A stretch of DNA of 64,000 nt from Rhizobium johnstonii 3841 (GTDB taxonomy: Bacteria > Pseudomonadota > Alphaproteobacteria > Rhizobiales > Rhizobiaceae): assembly GCF_000009265.1 (NCBI RefSeq), contig NC_008380.1, positions 1,927,501 to 1,991,500 of the forward strand. The letters are read 5' to 3'. This document shows positions 52,514-63,606 of this stretch, one piece after another. The notes under the pieces are model-generated. The model was not told the DNA's origin. It made no database searches and worked only from the letters and a program-made list of their open reading frames with translations. The position numbers and the translations under genes were made by a program. Within the stretch, counting starts at the first letter, position 1. Each line of letters starts with the position of its first letter.

Positions 52514-54148
52514 ATGGCCAATCCGATCCTTCACTTCCACGGCGCCGCGGGGTCGGTCACCGGGTCGAGCTTCCTTCTAGAGACCGGTGGCGCGCGCATA
52601 CTGATCGACTGCGGAATGTTCCAAGGCTCGAAGTCGGAGAAGGAGCTCAACTACAAGCCATTCCCATTTGTAACATCGCGGATCGACGCGGTGTTGCTCA
52701 CACACGCGCACATCGACCACTCGGGGCTGCTTCCGAAGCTTGCGAAGGCGGGATATGGCGGGCCGATCTATGCAACGCCGGCAACGATCGACCTTTGCAC
52801 GATCATGCTCCAGGATTCCGGTCATATCCAGGAGTCGGAGGTCCGACAGCTCAACCGAAGGAATCGCCGAAGGGCGCGAGAGACGGTGGAGCCCATCTAT
52901 ACCGCCGACGACGCCCGCAGCATGCTGCCGCAGTTCATCGCGGTCGAGTACGGCGAGTGGCGGGAGACCGTTGGCGGCTTAAGGTTCCGTTACTGGAATG
53001 CCGGACACCTGATGGGTTCCGCATCGATCGAAGTGGAGACGGCGGGCGCCGACGGGGCGACAAGAATTTTGTTCTCGGGCGACGTCGGGGCGAGCAACAA
53101 GCTGTTTGAAAATCTTCCTCTGGCGCCTTCCGGGGTCGACTACCTCATCTGCGAAAGCACATACGGAGACCGGGAACGGGAAGAGTACGCTCTGAAGGAT
53201 CGACGGGACCGGCTGCGCGAAGTGGTGGCGAGTTCGAACAGCCCCGGCGGGGTCCTTCTCATTCCCTCCTTCGCCGTCGAGAGGACGCAGGAAGTGCTGA
53301 CCGATCTCGTCGCCCTCATGGACGAAGGAGAGGTGCCGCGGTGCCCTATCATGATTGACTCGCCGCTTGCATCGCGAGCGACCGAGGCATTCAAGAAGCA
53401 TGCGGCCGACCTCGGTCACGGCAAGGCGTTCCTTCGCGCTCTGAACGCGCCGAACGTCCGTTTCACCGAGACGGCCGAGCAGTCGAAGGCCCTCGATCTC
53501 GTCCGGGGCTTTCACATCATCATCGCGGCAAGTGGAATGTGCGAGGCGGGGCGGATCCGCCACCGCCTGAAGAACTGGCTCTGGCGGCAGGAGTGCACCG
53601 TGCTGTTCGTCGGGTTTCAGGCGGCGGGGACGCTCGGCCGCATCCTGCAGGAGGGCGCGACCGACGTCCGCATCCAGGGCGAGGAGATCCACGTCTGCGC
53701 CAGGATGGCCACGCTCGACGCCTACAGCGGACATGCGGATGCGAGCGAACTGGATGCGTGGGTTGCTGGCCGGGAACCGATCCGGAAGGCGATCTTCCTT
53801 GTCCATGGAGAGGAGCGCGCTCGTGAAGCGATGTCCGCCCGGCTCCCGAAGCAAGTTTCCGCAAAGGTCGTCTGCCCGTCGCTGGACGACGCCTACGAGC
53901 TTTCACCGGCGGGTGCACGCCTCATCGAAGACAGGACGCCCGCACGTATCAAGCCGGTCGTGCCCGGCAGGCCTGACTGGAACAACGACTATCAGCGGTT
54001 CGTTCTGGACCTGTCCGATCGTCTGAAATCCGTCGCCGACGAGAAGGGCCGCGCGGTCGTGCTGCGCAGGCTTCGACGCGCACTGGACCCGGACGATGTT
54101 TCGGCGGTCGAAGGGAGGAGAGACGGCAATGTTAATCATGGATCGTGA
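52514..54148 (+). CDS. Beta-CASP metallo-beta-lactamase-fold nuclease (CPSF/YSH1-like)
   Basis: 544 residues. Motif 2 of the metallo-beta-lactamase fold is LTHAHIDHSGLLP, with later His in NAGHLMGSASIE and Asp in LFSGDVGASN. The beta-CASP insert includes ESTYGDRERE, IIIAASGMCEAGRIRHRL and the late His in DAYSGHADASEL. The C-terminus extends past the core by about 70 residues. The family comprises RNA endo/exonucleases, so it may shape transcripts in low oxygen. It is first gene of an operon with the small gene at 54129 and acetate kinase. Confidence 0.92.
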   Translation: MANPILHFHGAAGSVTGSSFLLETGGARILIDCGMFQGSKSEKELNYKPFPFVTSRIDAVLLTHAHIDHSGLLPKLAKAGYGGPIYATPATIDLCTIMLQDSGHIQESEVRQLNRRNRRRARETVEPIYTADDARSMLPQFIAVEYGEWRETVGGLRFRYWNAGHLMGSASIEVETAGADGATRILFSGDVGASNKLFENLPLAPSGVDYLICESTYGDREREEYALKDRRDRLREVVASSNSPGGVLLIPSFAVERTQEVLTDLVALMDEGEVPRCPIMIDSPLASRATEAFKKHAADLGHGKAFLRALNAPNVRFTETAEQSKALDLVRGFHIIIAASGMCEAGRIRHRLKNWLWRQECTVLFVGFQAAGTLGRILQEGATDVRIQGEEIHVCARMATLDAYSGHADASELDAWVAGREPIRKAIFLVHGEERAREAMSARLPKQVSAKVVCPSLDDAYELSPAGARLIEDRTPARIKPVVPGRPDWNNDYQRFVLDLSDRLKSVADEKGRAVVLRRLRRALDPDDVSAVEGRRDGNVNHGS

Positions 54149-54482
54149 CTGCAAGCGCGGCGGAGAACGCTTCGCGATACCGACCCAGGGTGAGGTGCAA
54201 GGCAAGCTTACCGTCCTGGAGGTCGTCGCTATAACCTGCCTGCGGGAGGTTCTCGCTTCGAAGAATGCCTTTGCGGTCGCTGCGTTAAAGAAAAAGGTCC
54301 TGCGGGCCATGAAGGAGCAGTGCGTGCCGTTCGGTCTTTCGTCGGAAGACGAGACGTCCGTCCTCGAGTACGCATGCGAGTTCTTCGAAGAGGCAAGCAA
54401 GGAGGCAGGCAGGCAGGCTGCAACGAAGGTGGCTGCGAAGTCCGCTGAAACGGCACGCTCCAGGGCTTCGGGCCATGGATAG
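54129..54482 (+). CDS. Small helical protein between nuclease and acetate kinase
   Basis: 117 residues from ATG 54129 behind GGGAGGAGAG. It overlaps the nuclease stop by 20 bp and the acetate kinase start by 8 bp, so the three are tightly coupled. It is mainly helical (LEVVAITCLREVLASKNAFAVAALKKKVLRAM, VLEYACEFFEEASKEAGRQAA) with an Ala/Lys-rich tail and three Cys. No family was recognised. It is a candidate partner of one of the flanking enzymes. Confidence 0.68.
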   Translation: MLIMDRDCKRGGERFAIPTQGEVQGKLTVLEVVAITCLREVLASKNAFAVAALKKKVLRAMKEQCVPFGLSSEDETSVLEYACEFFEEASKEAGRQAATKVAAKSAETARSRASGHG

Positions 54483-55647
54483 GGTCGCGGTCAGCTTCAA
54501 CGCCGGATCCTCCAGCCTCAAGGTCGGCGTCTTCAAGCTGAAGGACGGTCGAGCACTCCGGCTGGGAGGCGGCATTGCCACGCTCGGGGACCAGCCAAGG
54601 TTCACCTTCCGATTTTCTGGCGGGGACGAGGCCGTCGATCTTCCGTCCGGGACAGCGATCGACGCGCGGCTAGTTTCGCAGGTCGTCGATTGCATCGTCG
54701 GCAGAGGATTCGACCCCGTCGTGGCCGGCCATCGCATCGTCCACGGCGGACAGGTCTTCGATGGCCCCGTTCTGCTGGAGCCCGAGGTGGTCCTTAAATT
54801 GGAAGATCTGACGCATCTCGCGCCGGTGCACCTTCCTCCAGCGCTTGCGATCGTCCACGCAGTCTGGAGCGCATATCCGGACATACCGCAGACGGTGTCC
54901 TTCGATACCGCATTCCATTCGTCGCAGAGCAGTCTTGCCGTACGGCTTGCCATTCCAAGGGCGCTGCATGATGCGGGTGTCCGGAGATACGGCTTCCACG
55001 GTCTTTCCTATAAGTACGTCGCCGGCGAACTCAGGAAACACGATCCCGACCTGGCCGCTGGCCGTGTCGTCTGCGCGCATCTTGGAAGCGGCGCGAGCCT
55101 TTGCGCAATGGTCGACGGCGTGAGTATTGACACCAGTATGGGCTTCTCCCCGCTTGACGGAATTCCGATGTCGACCCGGCCGGGTTCGCTCGACCCCGGC
55201 GCCGTCGTCCATCTCCTGCGCAACAATTGTCACGACGCAGATCGTCTCGAGGATTTCCTCTATAACCGTTGCGGGTTGCTCGGCGTCTCCGGGAAAAGCG
55301 GCGACGTCCGCGTCCTGCTGGAGGACTTCCATCCGGCCTCCAGGGAAGCCCTCGATCTCTTCTGCTTCAGGATCGCCGGCGAGATAGGAAGGCTCGCCGT
55401 CTCTCTGGGCGGGGTGGACGCCATCGTCTTCACCGCCGGCGTCGGCGAGCATCAGCCGGAGATACGCAATGGCGTCGCCCACCATCTGGGTTGGCTGGGT
55501 CTCTCGTTGAGCGAGCCCGCGAACAAGATGAACGCGACCGTAATCAGCGCGAGGGAAAGCGAAATCGTCGCCCTCGTCATTCCGACCGACGAGGAACAGG
55601 TCATCGCCGACGAAGCGATCGAAGTCATCCGTCGCCACAAGCTTTGA
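54475..55647 (+). CDS. ackA: Acetate kinase
   Basis: 390 residues, family-typical. VSFNAGSSSLKVGVF at the N-terminus, AGHRIVHGG, the catalytic region FDTAFH, RRYGFHGLSYKY and CAHLGSGASLCAMVDGVSIDTSMG are all present, as is the C-terminal TAGVGEH. It interconverts acetyl phosphate plus ADP with acetate plus ATP in the cytoplasm. No phosphotransacetylase or phosphoketolase is encoded in the window, so the acetyl phosphate source is elsewhere. FixK-type control of the operon suggests substrate-level ATP synthesis in microoxia. Confidence 0.94.
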   Translation: MDRVAVSFNAGSSSLKVGVFKLKDGRALRLGGGIATLGDQPRFTFRFSGGDEAVDLPSGTAIDARLVSQVVDCIVGRGFDPVVAGHRIVHGGQVFDGPVLLEPEVVLKLEDLTHLAPVHLPPALAIVHAVWSAYPDIPQTVSFDTAFHSSQSSLAVRLAIPRALHDAGVRRYGFHGLSYKYVAGELRKHDPDLAAGRVVCAHLGSGASLCAMVDGVSIDTSMGFSPLDGIPMSTRPGSLDPGAVVHLLRNNCHDADRLEDFLYNRCGLLGVSGKSGDVRVLLEDFHPASREALDLFCFRIAGEIGRLAVSLGGVDAIVFTAGVGEHQPEIRNGVAHHLGWLGLSLSEPANKMNATVISARESEIVALVIPTDEEQVIADEAIEVIRRHKL

Positions 55648-56125
55648 CGATCAAACATGTCTGCACTCGGCGACGCGCGGTTCGACGACATTTTAACGGG
55701 ATAGCCCGGTCATCTTCGCCTATTCACGGCTATCCGTATCTCATTCATCGGTTGACGTGCCGTCGCACCAGTCACCGCAAGATCCATGTGTGCGGATTTG
55801 TGAGGAAGGCACGACGACCACGCCGTTCGATTCGACAGCTAGACAACCAGCGCTATAGGCAGCCAATGATTATGACACAGCGGTTGCTTGAATTTCAACG
55901 ACTTGCGTGGGCATCACATGCTCGGTCGACCGACTGCTGGAAGACCGGACCACTTGGCGGCCACTACTGCCGGGCGGGCCGTCTCAAGTGGTTCTGGCCG
56001 GCTCGAATGCAACAGCGGGGTGATATTTCCGCATTCTTGATTTGAGTCAAAGAAGGACGCGGCTGGCAGGTTCATTCTTCGATTGTGAAGGCGGCTGAAC
56101 ACACAGCCAGGCGGAGGATCGTTCA
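55648..56125. other. Spacer between acetate kinase and copper operon
   Basis: 478 bp with no credible gene; the longest readings are short and uncharacteristic. It holds the FixK-type box at 56037-56050. Confidence 0.55.
56037..56050. promoter_or_regulatory. FixK/FNR-type box (copper operon)
   Basis: TTGAT-TTGA-GTCAA, 76 bp before the first gene of the copper-resistance cluster. Confidence 0.75.
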
Positions 56126-56431
56126 ATGGCGAACACAACCCTGTATGCCCGTTCCGACACATCCCCGGCGACGTCGGCTCATGTTTCGGTTCCGGTGCTT
56201 GGCGCGACGCTCGCCGCCTTCGCCACCATCTCGTTCCTACTGTGCATGCTGCTCGGCTTCGTCGCCCCTGAATGGGGCCTGCACCGACCATGGCTGCAGT
56301 TCTATCTCGGCCTCACGGGCTTCGATCTTCGAAGCCTGGCGCTGGGCCTCCTTCAAAGCGTCATCTTTGGTGGCTATGCAGGAGCATTGATCGCTGCGAT
56401 CTTCAACTTCATCAGCCGGCGCTTCGGCTGA
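56126..56431 (+). CDS. DUF5676-like small membrane protein
   Basis: 101 residues. Two transmembrane helices (about 22-46, LGATLAAFATISFLLCMLLGF, and 72-97, LGLLQSVIFGGYAGALIAAIFNF) flank a Trp-containing loop. This matches the small DUF5676 inner-membrane proteins that sit in copper-resistance clusters. Its biochemical role is unknown. It is the first gene after the FixK-type box and 21 bp ahead of the next gene. Confidence 0.72.
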   Translation: MANTTLYARSDTSPATSAHVSVPVLGATLAAFATISFLLCMLLGFVAPEWGLHRPWLQFYLGLTGFDLRSLALGLLQSVIFGGYAGALIAAIFNFISRRFG

Positions 56432-56452
56432 GCAGCGAGTGGAGCCGCGCAT

Positions 56453-56830
56453 ATGGCCGCCGACCGCCGCAGGTTCCCATGGGTGAACGCAGTGCTGACC
56501 TTTCTGGTCGCACTCGCACTTCTAATTGCGCCCGCGGCAGGCGCGCAGGCGATGCAGTGCCATGAACGTCCGGCTCACGGACACTCGGGGCTCGAGCATT
56601 CCTCCGTGCTGACAATGGACGCCCACGTCTCGCTCCAAGGCGGCCTTCACACGCCCGATCACAAGGGCTGCTGCGCAGTCCCGTGCGGCTTCTGCGTCGT
56701 CCTCGCCAGCCTCGACAGGACGCAAGCTCCCGCCGCAACGGGTTCGTTCCTCCGTTTCGCATGGGGCGATCAGACCGGCAGCGGTCTGGCGCTTCCACCG
56801 ACGCTCGGTCCGCCTCGTCTTCCGGTCTGA
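56453..56830 (+). CDS. Exported Cys/His-rich protein of copper operon
   Basis: 125 residues. A signal peptide (about 10-32, ending AAGAQA) is followed by a mature part with clustered metal-ligand residues: MQCHERPAHGHSGLEH, then HTPDHKGCCAVPCGFCVVL. The pattern resembles DUF2946-type copper-associated proteins but family membership is not certain. Periplasmic copper binding is inferred from residues and neighbours. Confidence 0.68.
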   Translation: MAADRRRFPWVNAVLTFLVALALLIAPAAGAQAMQCHERPAHGHSGLEHSSVLTMDAHVSLQGGLHTPDHKGCCAVPCGFCVVLASLDRTQAPAATGSFLRFAWGDQTGSGLALPPTLGPPRLPV

Positions 56831-56941
56831 GGATGCCGGAGGCTGCCTCGTCGCGGCATCCGGTTGCTTCGACGGGCTTCCCTCCGGACGCCCATGACCC
56901 AATGGTCGGCACAGCCGACCCGGAAGCCAGGACCAACTACA

Positions 56942-58420
56942 ATGAATCGCCGTGAATTTCTCAACGACCTGATGGTCGGCGCAGCCGCGCTCGGCACATC
57001 GGCCATCCTCAGCCCCATACGCGCCTTTGCACAGGCCGCTACCGCCAAAACGTCTCCTGCGCCGCGCGCCTTGTCGGTCGGCTACAGGACCATCGACGTC
57101 AACGGCAAGTCCGCCCGAGCCTTCGGCCTCGTCCAGGCGGACGGGAGACCGGGACTGGTGCTGGACGCCGGAACCCAATTTGACGTCGCTCTATCGAGCG
57201 TCATCGACGAGCCGACGCTGATCCATTGGCACGGTCTGACGCCGCCCTGGGCGGCCGACGGTGTGCCCGACAATCCGGCCGCGCTCCTGCGGCCGACGGA
57301 AACCCGCCGCTACGCCTTTCCCGTCGGCGCGGGTGGCACGCACTGGATGCACGCCCATACGCTGCAGGAGCAGAACCTGCTCGCCGCCCCGCTGATCGTG
57401 CGGACCGCCGACGACCTGAAGCGGGACGAGCAGGAGGTCGTCGTCCTGCTGCACGACTTCTCCTTCCTGTCGGCGGAGGAACTGCTGGCGAAGCTGAAGG
57501 GGAATGCCGCGCCTGGCGCGATGCCGATGGAACACGGCTCGATGCAGGGCATGGCCGGCATGCAGCAGATGATGACCGGCAACGACATGGCGGGCATGGC
57601 GATGCCGGGAATGGCGACCATGGACCTCAACGACATCGACTACGACGCCTATCTCGCCAATGACCGCACGCTCGACGATCCCGAGATCGTGAGGGTCGAC
57701 AAGGGCGGCCGCGTCCGTCTGCGCATCATCAACGGCGCAACGGCGACCGCCTTCACCGTCGACACCGGCCGCCTTTCCGGAGAGCTGGTCGCCGTCGACG
57801 GGCAGGGTGTCGAACCGGTTGGCGGGACCTCCTTCCCCATCGCCATGGGCCAGCGCCTCGACATCCGCCTGAGCCTGCCCAGGGAGGGCGGCGCCTTTCC
57901 CATCCTTGCCCTTCGCGAAGGGGCCGTCGAGCGCGCAGGCGTCATCCTGGCCACTACCCCGTCGGACATCCGCAGAATTCAGGTCGCGGGCGATATGAAG
58001 GGACCGGTCCTTGGGCTCGATCTGGAACAGCGCCTGCGTCCCGTCGCTCCCATTGCCGCCCGTGCGGCAGACCGCCGCTTCGGGCTTTCGCTGAGAGGCG
58101 ACATGGCCGCCTATAGCTGGGGCATCGACGGCGCGGACGGTCTCGTCGTCAAGCGCGGCGAGCGGATCGAGGTCGCGATCAACAATATGTCGATGATGGC
58201 GCATCCCATGCACTTGCACGGGCATCATTTCCAGGTGGTCGGCGTCAATGGAGCGCCGGTCGCCGGCGCGGTGCGAGACACCGTCCTGGTGCCGCCGATG
58301 GCGAGCGTCGTCCTGGCCTTCGACGCCGACAATCCCGGCCGCTGGCCGCTTCACTGTCACCATCTCTATCACATGGCGACGGGCATGATGGCCTACGTGA
58401 CCTACGACGGCATCGGCTGA
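56942..58420 (+). CDS. Tat-exported multicopper oxidase
   Basis: 492 residues from ATG 56942. Twin-arginine signal MNRREFLNDLMVG ends near residue 30 (AFAQA). Copper ligands are visible as HWHGL, HWMHAHT, HPMHLHGHHF and the C-terminal HCHHLYHMATGMM, which includes the type-1 His, Cys, His and axial Met. A Met-rich stretch (about 195-225) resembles the cuprous-ion-binding loops of CueO and CopA. The expected role is periplasmic oxidation of Cu+ to less toxic Cu2+ and delivery of copper out of the cycle with the Cu+ pump at 59400. Confidence 0.94.
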   Translation: MNRREFLNDLMVGAAALGTSAILSPIRAFAQAATAKTSPAPRALSVGYRTIDVNGKSARAFGLVQADGRPGLVLDAGTQFDVALSSVIDEPTLIHWHGLTPPWAADGVPDNPAALLRPTETRRYAFPVGAGGTHWMHAHTLQEQNLLAAPLIVRTADDLKRDEQEVVVLLHDFSFLSAEELLAKLKGNAAPGAMPMEHGSMQGMAGMQQMMTGNDMAGMAMPGMATMDLNDIDYDAYLANDRTLDDPEIVRVDKGGRVRLRIINGATATAFTVDTGRLSGELVAVDGQGVEPVGGTSFPIAMGQRLDIRLSLPREGGAFPILALREGAVERAGVILATTPSDIRRIQVAGDMKGPVLGLDLEQRLRPVAPIAARAADRRFGLSLRGDMAAYSWGIDGADGLVVKRGERIEVAINNMSMMAHPMHLHGHHFQVVGVNGAPVAGAVRDTVLVPPMASVVLAFDADNPGRWPLHCHHLYHMATGMMAYVTYDGIG

Positions 58421-58476
58421 ACGCGGATCAAGAGACCGCGACGGCTTCCCCGAACTTATTCGAACGAGGCATCCTC

Positions 58477-58737
58477 ATGAACGACAACCACCCTCCGTCG
58501 GCCTGGAGCACTTACAGCCGTACCGTTTTCATCGCCTTTGCCGCGGTCGCCCTGGCGCTCATCGCTTACGAGCACCGCGTGCATGTGCTCGGTATCCTGC
58601 CCTGGCTTCTCATCCTCGCCTGTCCGCTCATGCACATGTTCATGCATCACGGGCACGGCGGTCATTCCGGTCATGATCATTCGCGTCACGATGCGCGCAT
58701 GACACCGCACAAGCCGAAGGAGAAGGAAGATGTCTGA
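58477..58737 (+). CDS. DUF2933-like small membrane protein
   Basis: 86 residues. Two hydrophobic segments (about 15-30 and 38-56, ILPWLLILACPLMHMFM) are followed by a His-rich tail (HHGHGGHSGHDHSRHD). This matches the DUF2933 family that accompanies copper or heavy-metal genes; the His tail may bind metal. It overlaps the next gene by 8 bp. Confidence 0.82.
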   Translation: MNDNHPPSAWSTYSRTVFIAFAAVALALIAYEHRVHVLGILPWLLILACPLMHMFMHHGHGGHSGHDHSRHDARMTPHKPKEKEDV

Positions 58738-59399
58738 CACTCCCGCCTATGGACTCTGGAGCCTCGTGATCATCAACTCCGTGGTGTTCATCGTCTTCGC
58801 CGCGAGCTTCACCCGGCTCGAGACCAAGCGCGACTGGCGATCGCTCGGCGCTTTCTCCGCCTTCGTCGTGGCGCTCTTCACGGAGATGTACGGCTTCCCG
58901 CTGACCATCTATCTGCTGTCCGGCTGGCTTGGCCGACAGTTTCGAGGCGTCGACTTCTGGTCCCACGACGCCGGCCACCTGCTGGAAATGATGTTCGGCT
59001 GGCGTGTCAACCCGCATTTCGGGCTGTTTCACCTCGCAAGCAGCGTCCTGATCATGGCCGGCTTCTGGTTGCTCGCCTTGAGCTGGCATGTGCTCTACGC
59101 CGCCCAGCAGAACCATCGCCTGGCGACCACCGGGCCATACGCGCGGGTCCGGCACCCGCAATACGACGCCTTCGTCGTCATCATGATCGGATTCCTGCTA
59201 CAGTGGCCGACCCTGGTGACGCTAGCCATGTTCCCGGTGCTTGTCTGGGTTTACGTGCACCTTGCGAAGCGGGAGGAGGAGGCTTCGCGGGCCGAGTTCG
59301 GAGCTGCATGGGACGCCTATGCCCGAGCGGTTCCCCGGTTCCTCCCGAGGTTCGGCCGCGGAACGGATGCCGCTGGAAGCCATCGCGGAGGAGCTGTCC

Positions 59400-59407
<8 letters not shown>
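58730..59407 (+). CDS. Isoprenylcysteine carboxyl methyltransferase-like membrane protein
   Basis: 225 residues with about five membrane helices. The C-terminal ICMT/PEMT motif is [34 protein letters not shown], where RHPxY binds S-adenosylmethionine. Proteins of this type are common in bacterial copper and mercury clusters, with substrate unknown. It overlaps the upstream gene by 8 bp and the Cu+ ATPase start by 8 bp, so it is firmly part of the operon. Confidence 0.87.
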
Positions 59408-61622
<2,215 letters not shown>

Positions 61623-61714
61623 GCCAGCGCCGGTTGGTGCACGATGTGCGAATGCCTGTCCTGCGCAGGATAAAAGATGCAGGTGGAAGAGGATCACGCA
61701 AAAGGAGAATGGAC

Positions 61715-62155
61715 ATGACGACGACAAGATTGCCACATGCAGCCATGCTGGCCTCGCTGATCGCGGTCGGCGGAGCCGGCCTCGCGCTCGCGCAGACGAA
61801 CGACGCCGATCCGCATCATCCTGCGACATCGGCGCAGGCAACCCCGCCGTCCGATGCGGACGACGGAACGACGGGCCAGGGCCAGGGAGCCATGCCCGGC
61901 GGTTCCGGCATGATGCCCGACGGAATGATGGGGCGGAACATGATGATGCCGTCCGGCATGATGGGCGGCATGCCGATGATGGCGATGCGCGGACACATGA
62001 TGAAGATCATGTTCGCGATCGCCGACGCTGACGGAGACGGCGGGCTGTCCTTCGAGGAGGTGACGGCGATCCACAAGCGGATCTTCGACAGCGTGGACGC
62101 GAACAAGGACGGCAAGGTCACGACCGAGGAGATGCAGGCGTTCATGCGGCCGTAG
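61715..62155 (+). CDS. Exported Met-rich EF-hand protein
   Basis: 146 residues; AAAGGAG seven bases before ATG 61715 decides the start. A signal peptide (1-27, ending LALAQ) is followed by a Met/Gly-rich stretch (about 55-95) with many Met pairs, typical of Cu+ binding. Two EF-hand loops (about 100-145) follow: DADGDGGLSFEE and DANKDGKVTTEE. It is probably the periplasmic end product of the copper operon, buffering copper with a Ca2+-dependent fold. Confidence 0.82.
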   Translation: MTTTRLPHAAMLASLIAVGGAGLALAQTNDADPHHPATSAQATPPSDADDGTTGQGQGAMPGGSGMMPDGMMGRNMMMPSGMMGGMPMMAMRGHMMKIMFAIADADGDGGLSFEEVTAIHKRIFDSVDANKDGKVTTEEMQAFMRP

Positions 62156-62183
62156 CGGGGCCGAAGGGATCCAACTTCGGAGA

Positions 62184-62203
62184 CTCCGCGAATAGTCGCG
62201 GAG
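62184..62203 (+). terminator. Hairpin after copper operon
   Basis: CTCCGCGA (62184-62191), loop ATAG, TCGCGGAG (62196-62203), 28 bp after the EF-hand gene. No T-run. Confidence 0.55.
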
Positions 62204-62253
62204 CCTCCGTGGATATGATAAGATTGGCGATGCATTGACCACGGGAGGGGGAA

Positions 62254-62622
62254 ATGCGCCGAGTCCTTCTGTCTCTGATCCTTTGCGCGCAGTCCGCATC
62301 GATGTCGGCAGCGTCGGGGCTTGCCATCTTCCACACCGCTTCGTTCGGCAGCAGCCGGTCGGTCAGTCTCGGTCTGGCCGAGGGCGGGCCCGCCCGCGAT
62401 CTCGCCTTTGATTTCGACGTCGTCATCACGCTCTCAGAATTCGACGGTAGCGGCATCGTGCTCTATCGGGACGGAGGAAGACACGAGGCGAGTGTGCGCT
62501 GCGTTTCGCCCGCCGTGGTGCGGATCAATTCCGCTAACTATACGGTTGACGTGTCGGCGCGGCCGGGAACCGACTGGAAGCACGATCTCTGGGCGGCGCT
62601 CTGCACCTCTCCCGCTTCGTGA
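62254..62622 (+). CDS. Small exported hypothetical protein
   Basis: 122 residues. A signal peptide (1-21) is followed by a strand-rich body (ASFGSSRSVSLGLAEGG, LAFDFDVVITLSEFDGSGIVLYRDG) and two Cys (near 89 and 118) that could pair. GGGAGGGGGAA precedes the start. No family was recognised. It stands apart from the copper operon, behind the hairpin. Confidence 0.6.
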   Translation: MRRVLLSLILCAQSASMSAASGLAIFHTASFGSSRSVSLGLAEGGPARDLAFDFDVVITLSEFDGSGIVLYRDGGRHEASVRCVSPAVVRINSANYTVDVSARPGTDWKHDLWAALCTSPAS

Positions 62623-62644
62623 GCGGCAGCTCGACATGGCTTGA

Positions 62645-63085
62645 TCGATCGCGACGTCAGCCCTTCCGCGGGCGGACGTCCAGGAACACGTATGGCGCTT
62701 CCTCAAGGTTCGTCCTGAGAGCTTTTTCAGTGGCCCAATCGAGAGGCTGAAGGCTTATGCCGCCACGGATCCGGCGAAATTCGTCGCCGCCGCAGGAACC
62801 CTCGCGCACTACGTCGGCGACGCCTCCCAGCCGCTTCACGGCTCCAGCCTGCGCAATGGCGACGAGTCGCAGCAGCCCGACATTCCGCGCAAGAGTCCGA
62901 CCCGCGAGAATGCCGACGGCTCGAAGAAGCCCGCCTATCGGGGCGAGGGCGTCCGTTGCTTGCGAGCGCGTGCCTGGGGCTCGCACTCGGAGTATTCTCT
63001 CGTCCTACAGACGGCTCGCAAACAATGCCGCTTCTCTCATCCTGCCGTCCGTCCCGACTTGCGCCTGGACCGATCTGACGGCTGA
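62645..63085 (+). pseudogene. S1/P1-nuclease-like gene remnant
   Basis: One frame is open from 62645 to a stop at 63083-63085 but has no start codon. It reads VWRFLKVRPESFFSGPIERL and LAHYVGDASQPLHGS, the latter like the zinc-binding His/Asp block of S1/P1-type phospholipase C-fold nucleases. After KPAYRGEG the similarity to such proteins stops, as if by frameshift. Both ends are therefore missing. Confidence 0.6.
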
Positions 63086-63606
63086 GCCCGCTAATAAGTC
63101 GCAAACCTCTGATGGTCTGCCGATTGCGCAGTCAGCGGATACGAAATAGCCCAAGTCTTTTGTCTCTAGCTGGAGCTACGTGCTGCGTCGCAGCTATATC
63201 TTGGCCTCTGACAAATAAATTATCGCATCAACGCGACCATTGCAGGCCCGAAACATAACGTATCACTTCGTCTTGCATTGTGAGAACTTTGGGATTTCGG
63301 ATCATCTTCCAAATCAAGCGCTGTCAGTGCTTTCTTCGTCTGGCATCCCGCTCGAAGTTGCCGTCGAGCGGGATGTATACTGCGTCACTTAAGTGGCTGC
63401 CGGACAAAATGAATGGCTGCCTATTGTAGGCAGTCGCTGATTTTGACGCACAGGGTCTCGGAATTTCAATAACTTCGATATCGTCACAGCCAATTGATTT
63501 CGACGCAACAGCCAGATGAATTTGACGGCTCTGGCAAACCGGAATTCTTGCCGGTCTGTGCTGAACCGGATAGTCCTCGCCTTTCAATTTTGAGAGGTTC
63601 TTTTCC
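63086..63606. other. Lower-GC stretch without clear gene
   Basis: About 520 bp, noticeably more AT-rich than the rest. A 110-residue minus-strand reading (63324-63656) exists but overlaps the better plus-strand candidate and has no recognisable domain. It contains the 12-bp hairpin at 63344-63375. Confidence 0.5.
63344..63375. repeat. 12-bp inverted repeat
   Basis: CATCCCGCTCGA (63344-63355) and its perfect complement (63364-63375) around an 8-base loop. It could be a terminator or a regulatory palindrome; no T-run follows. Confidence 0.6.

Noticed and set aside
57191..58372. 393-residue open frame antisense to the multicopper oxidase
   Set aside because: Codon-mirror artefact of a high-GC gene; no ribosome site or domain, while the sense strand has complete copper motifs.
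58421..58440. Possible FixK-type box TGAAC-GCGG-ATCAA before the DUF2933 gene
   Set aside because: Left arm has two mismatches and the genes are already in an operon.
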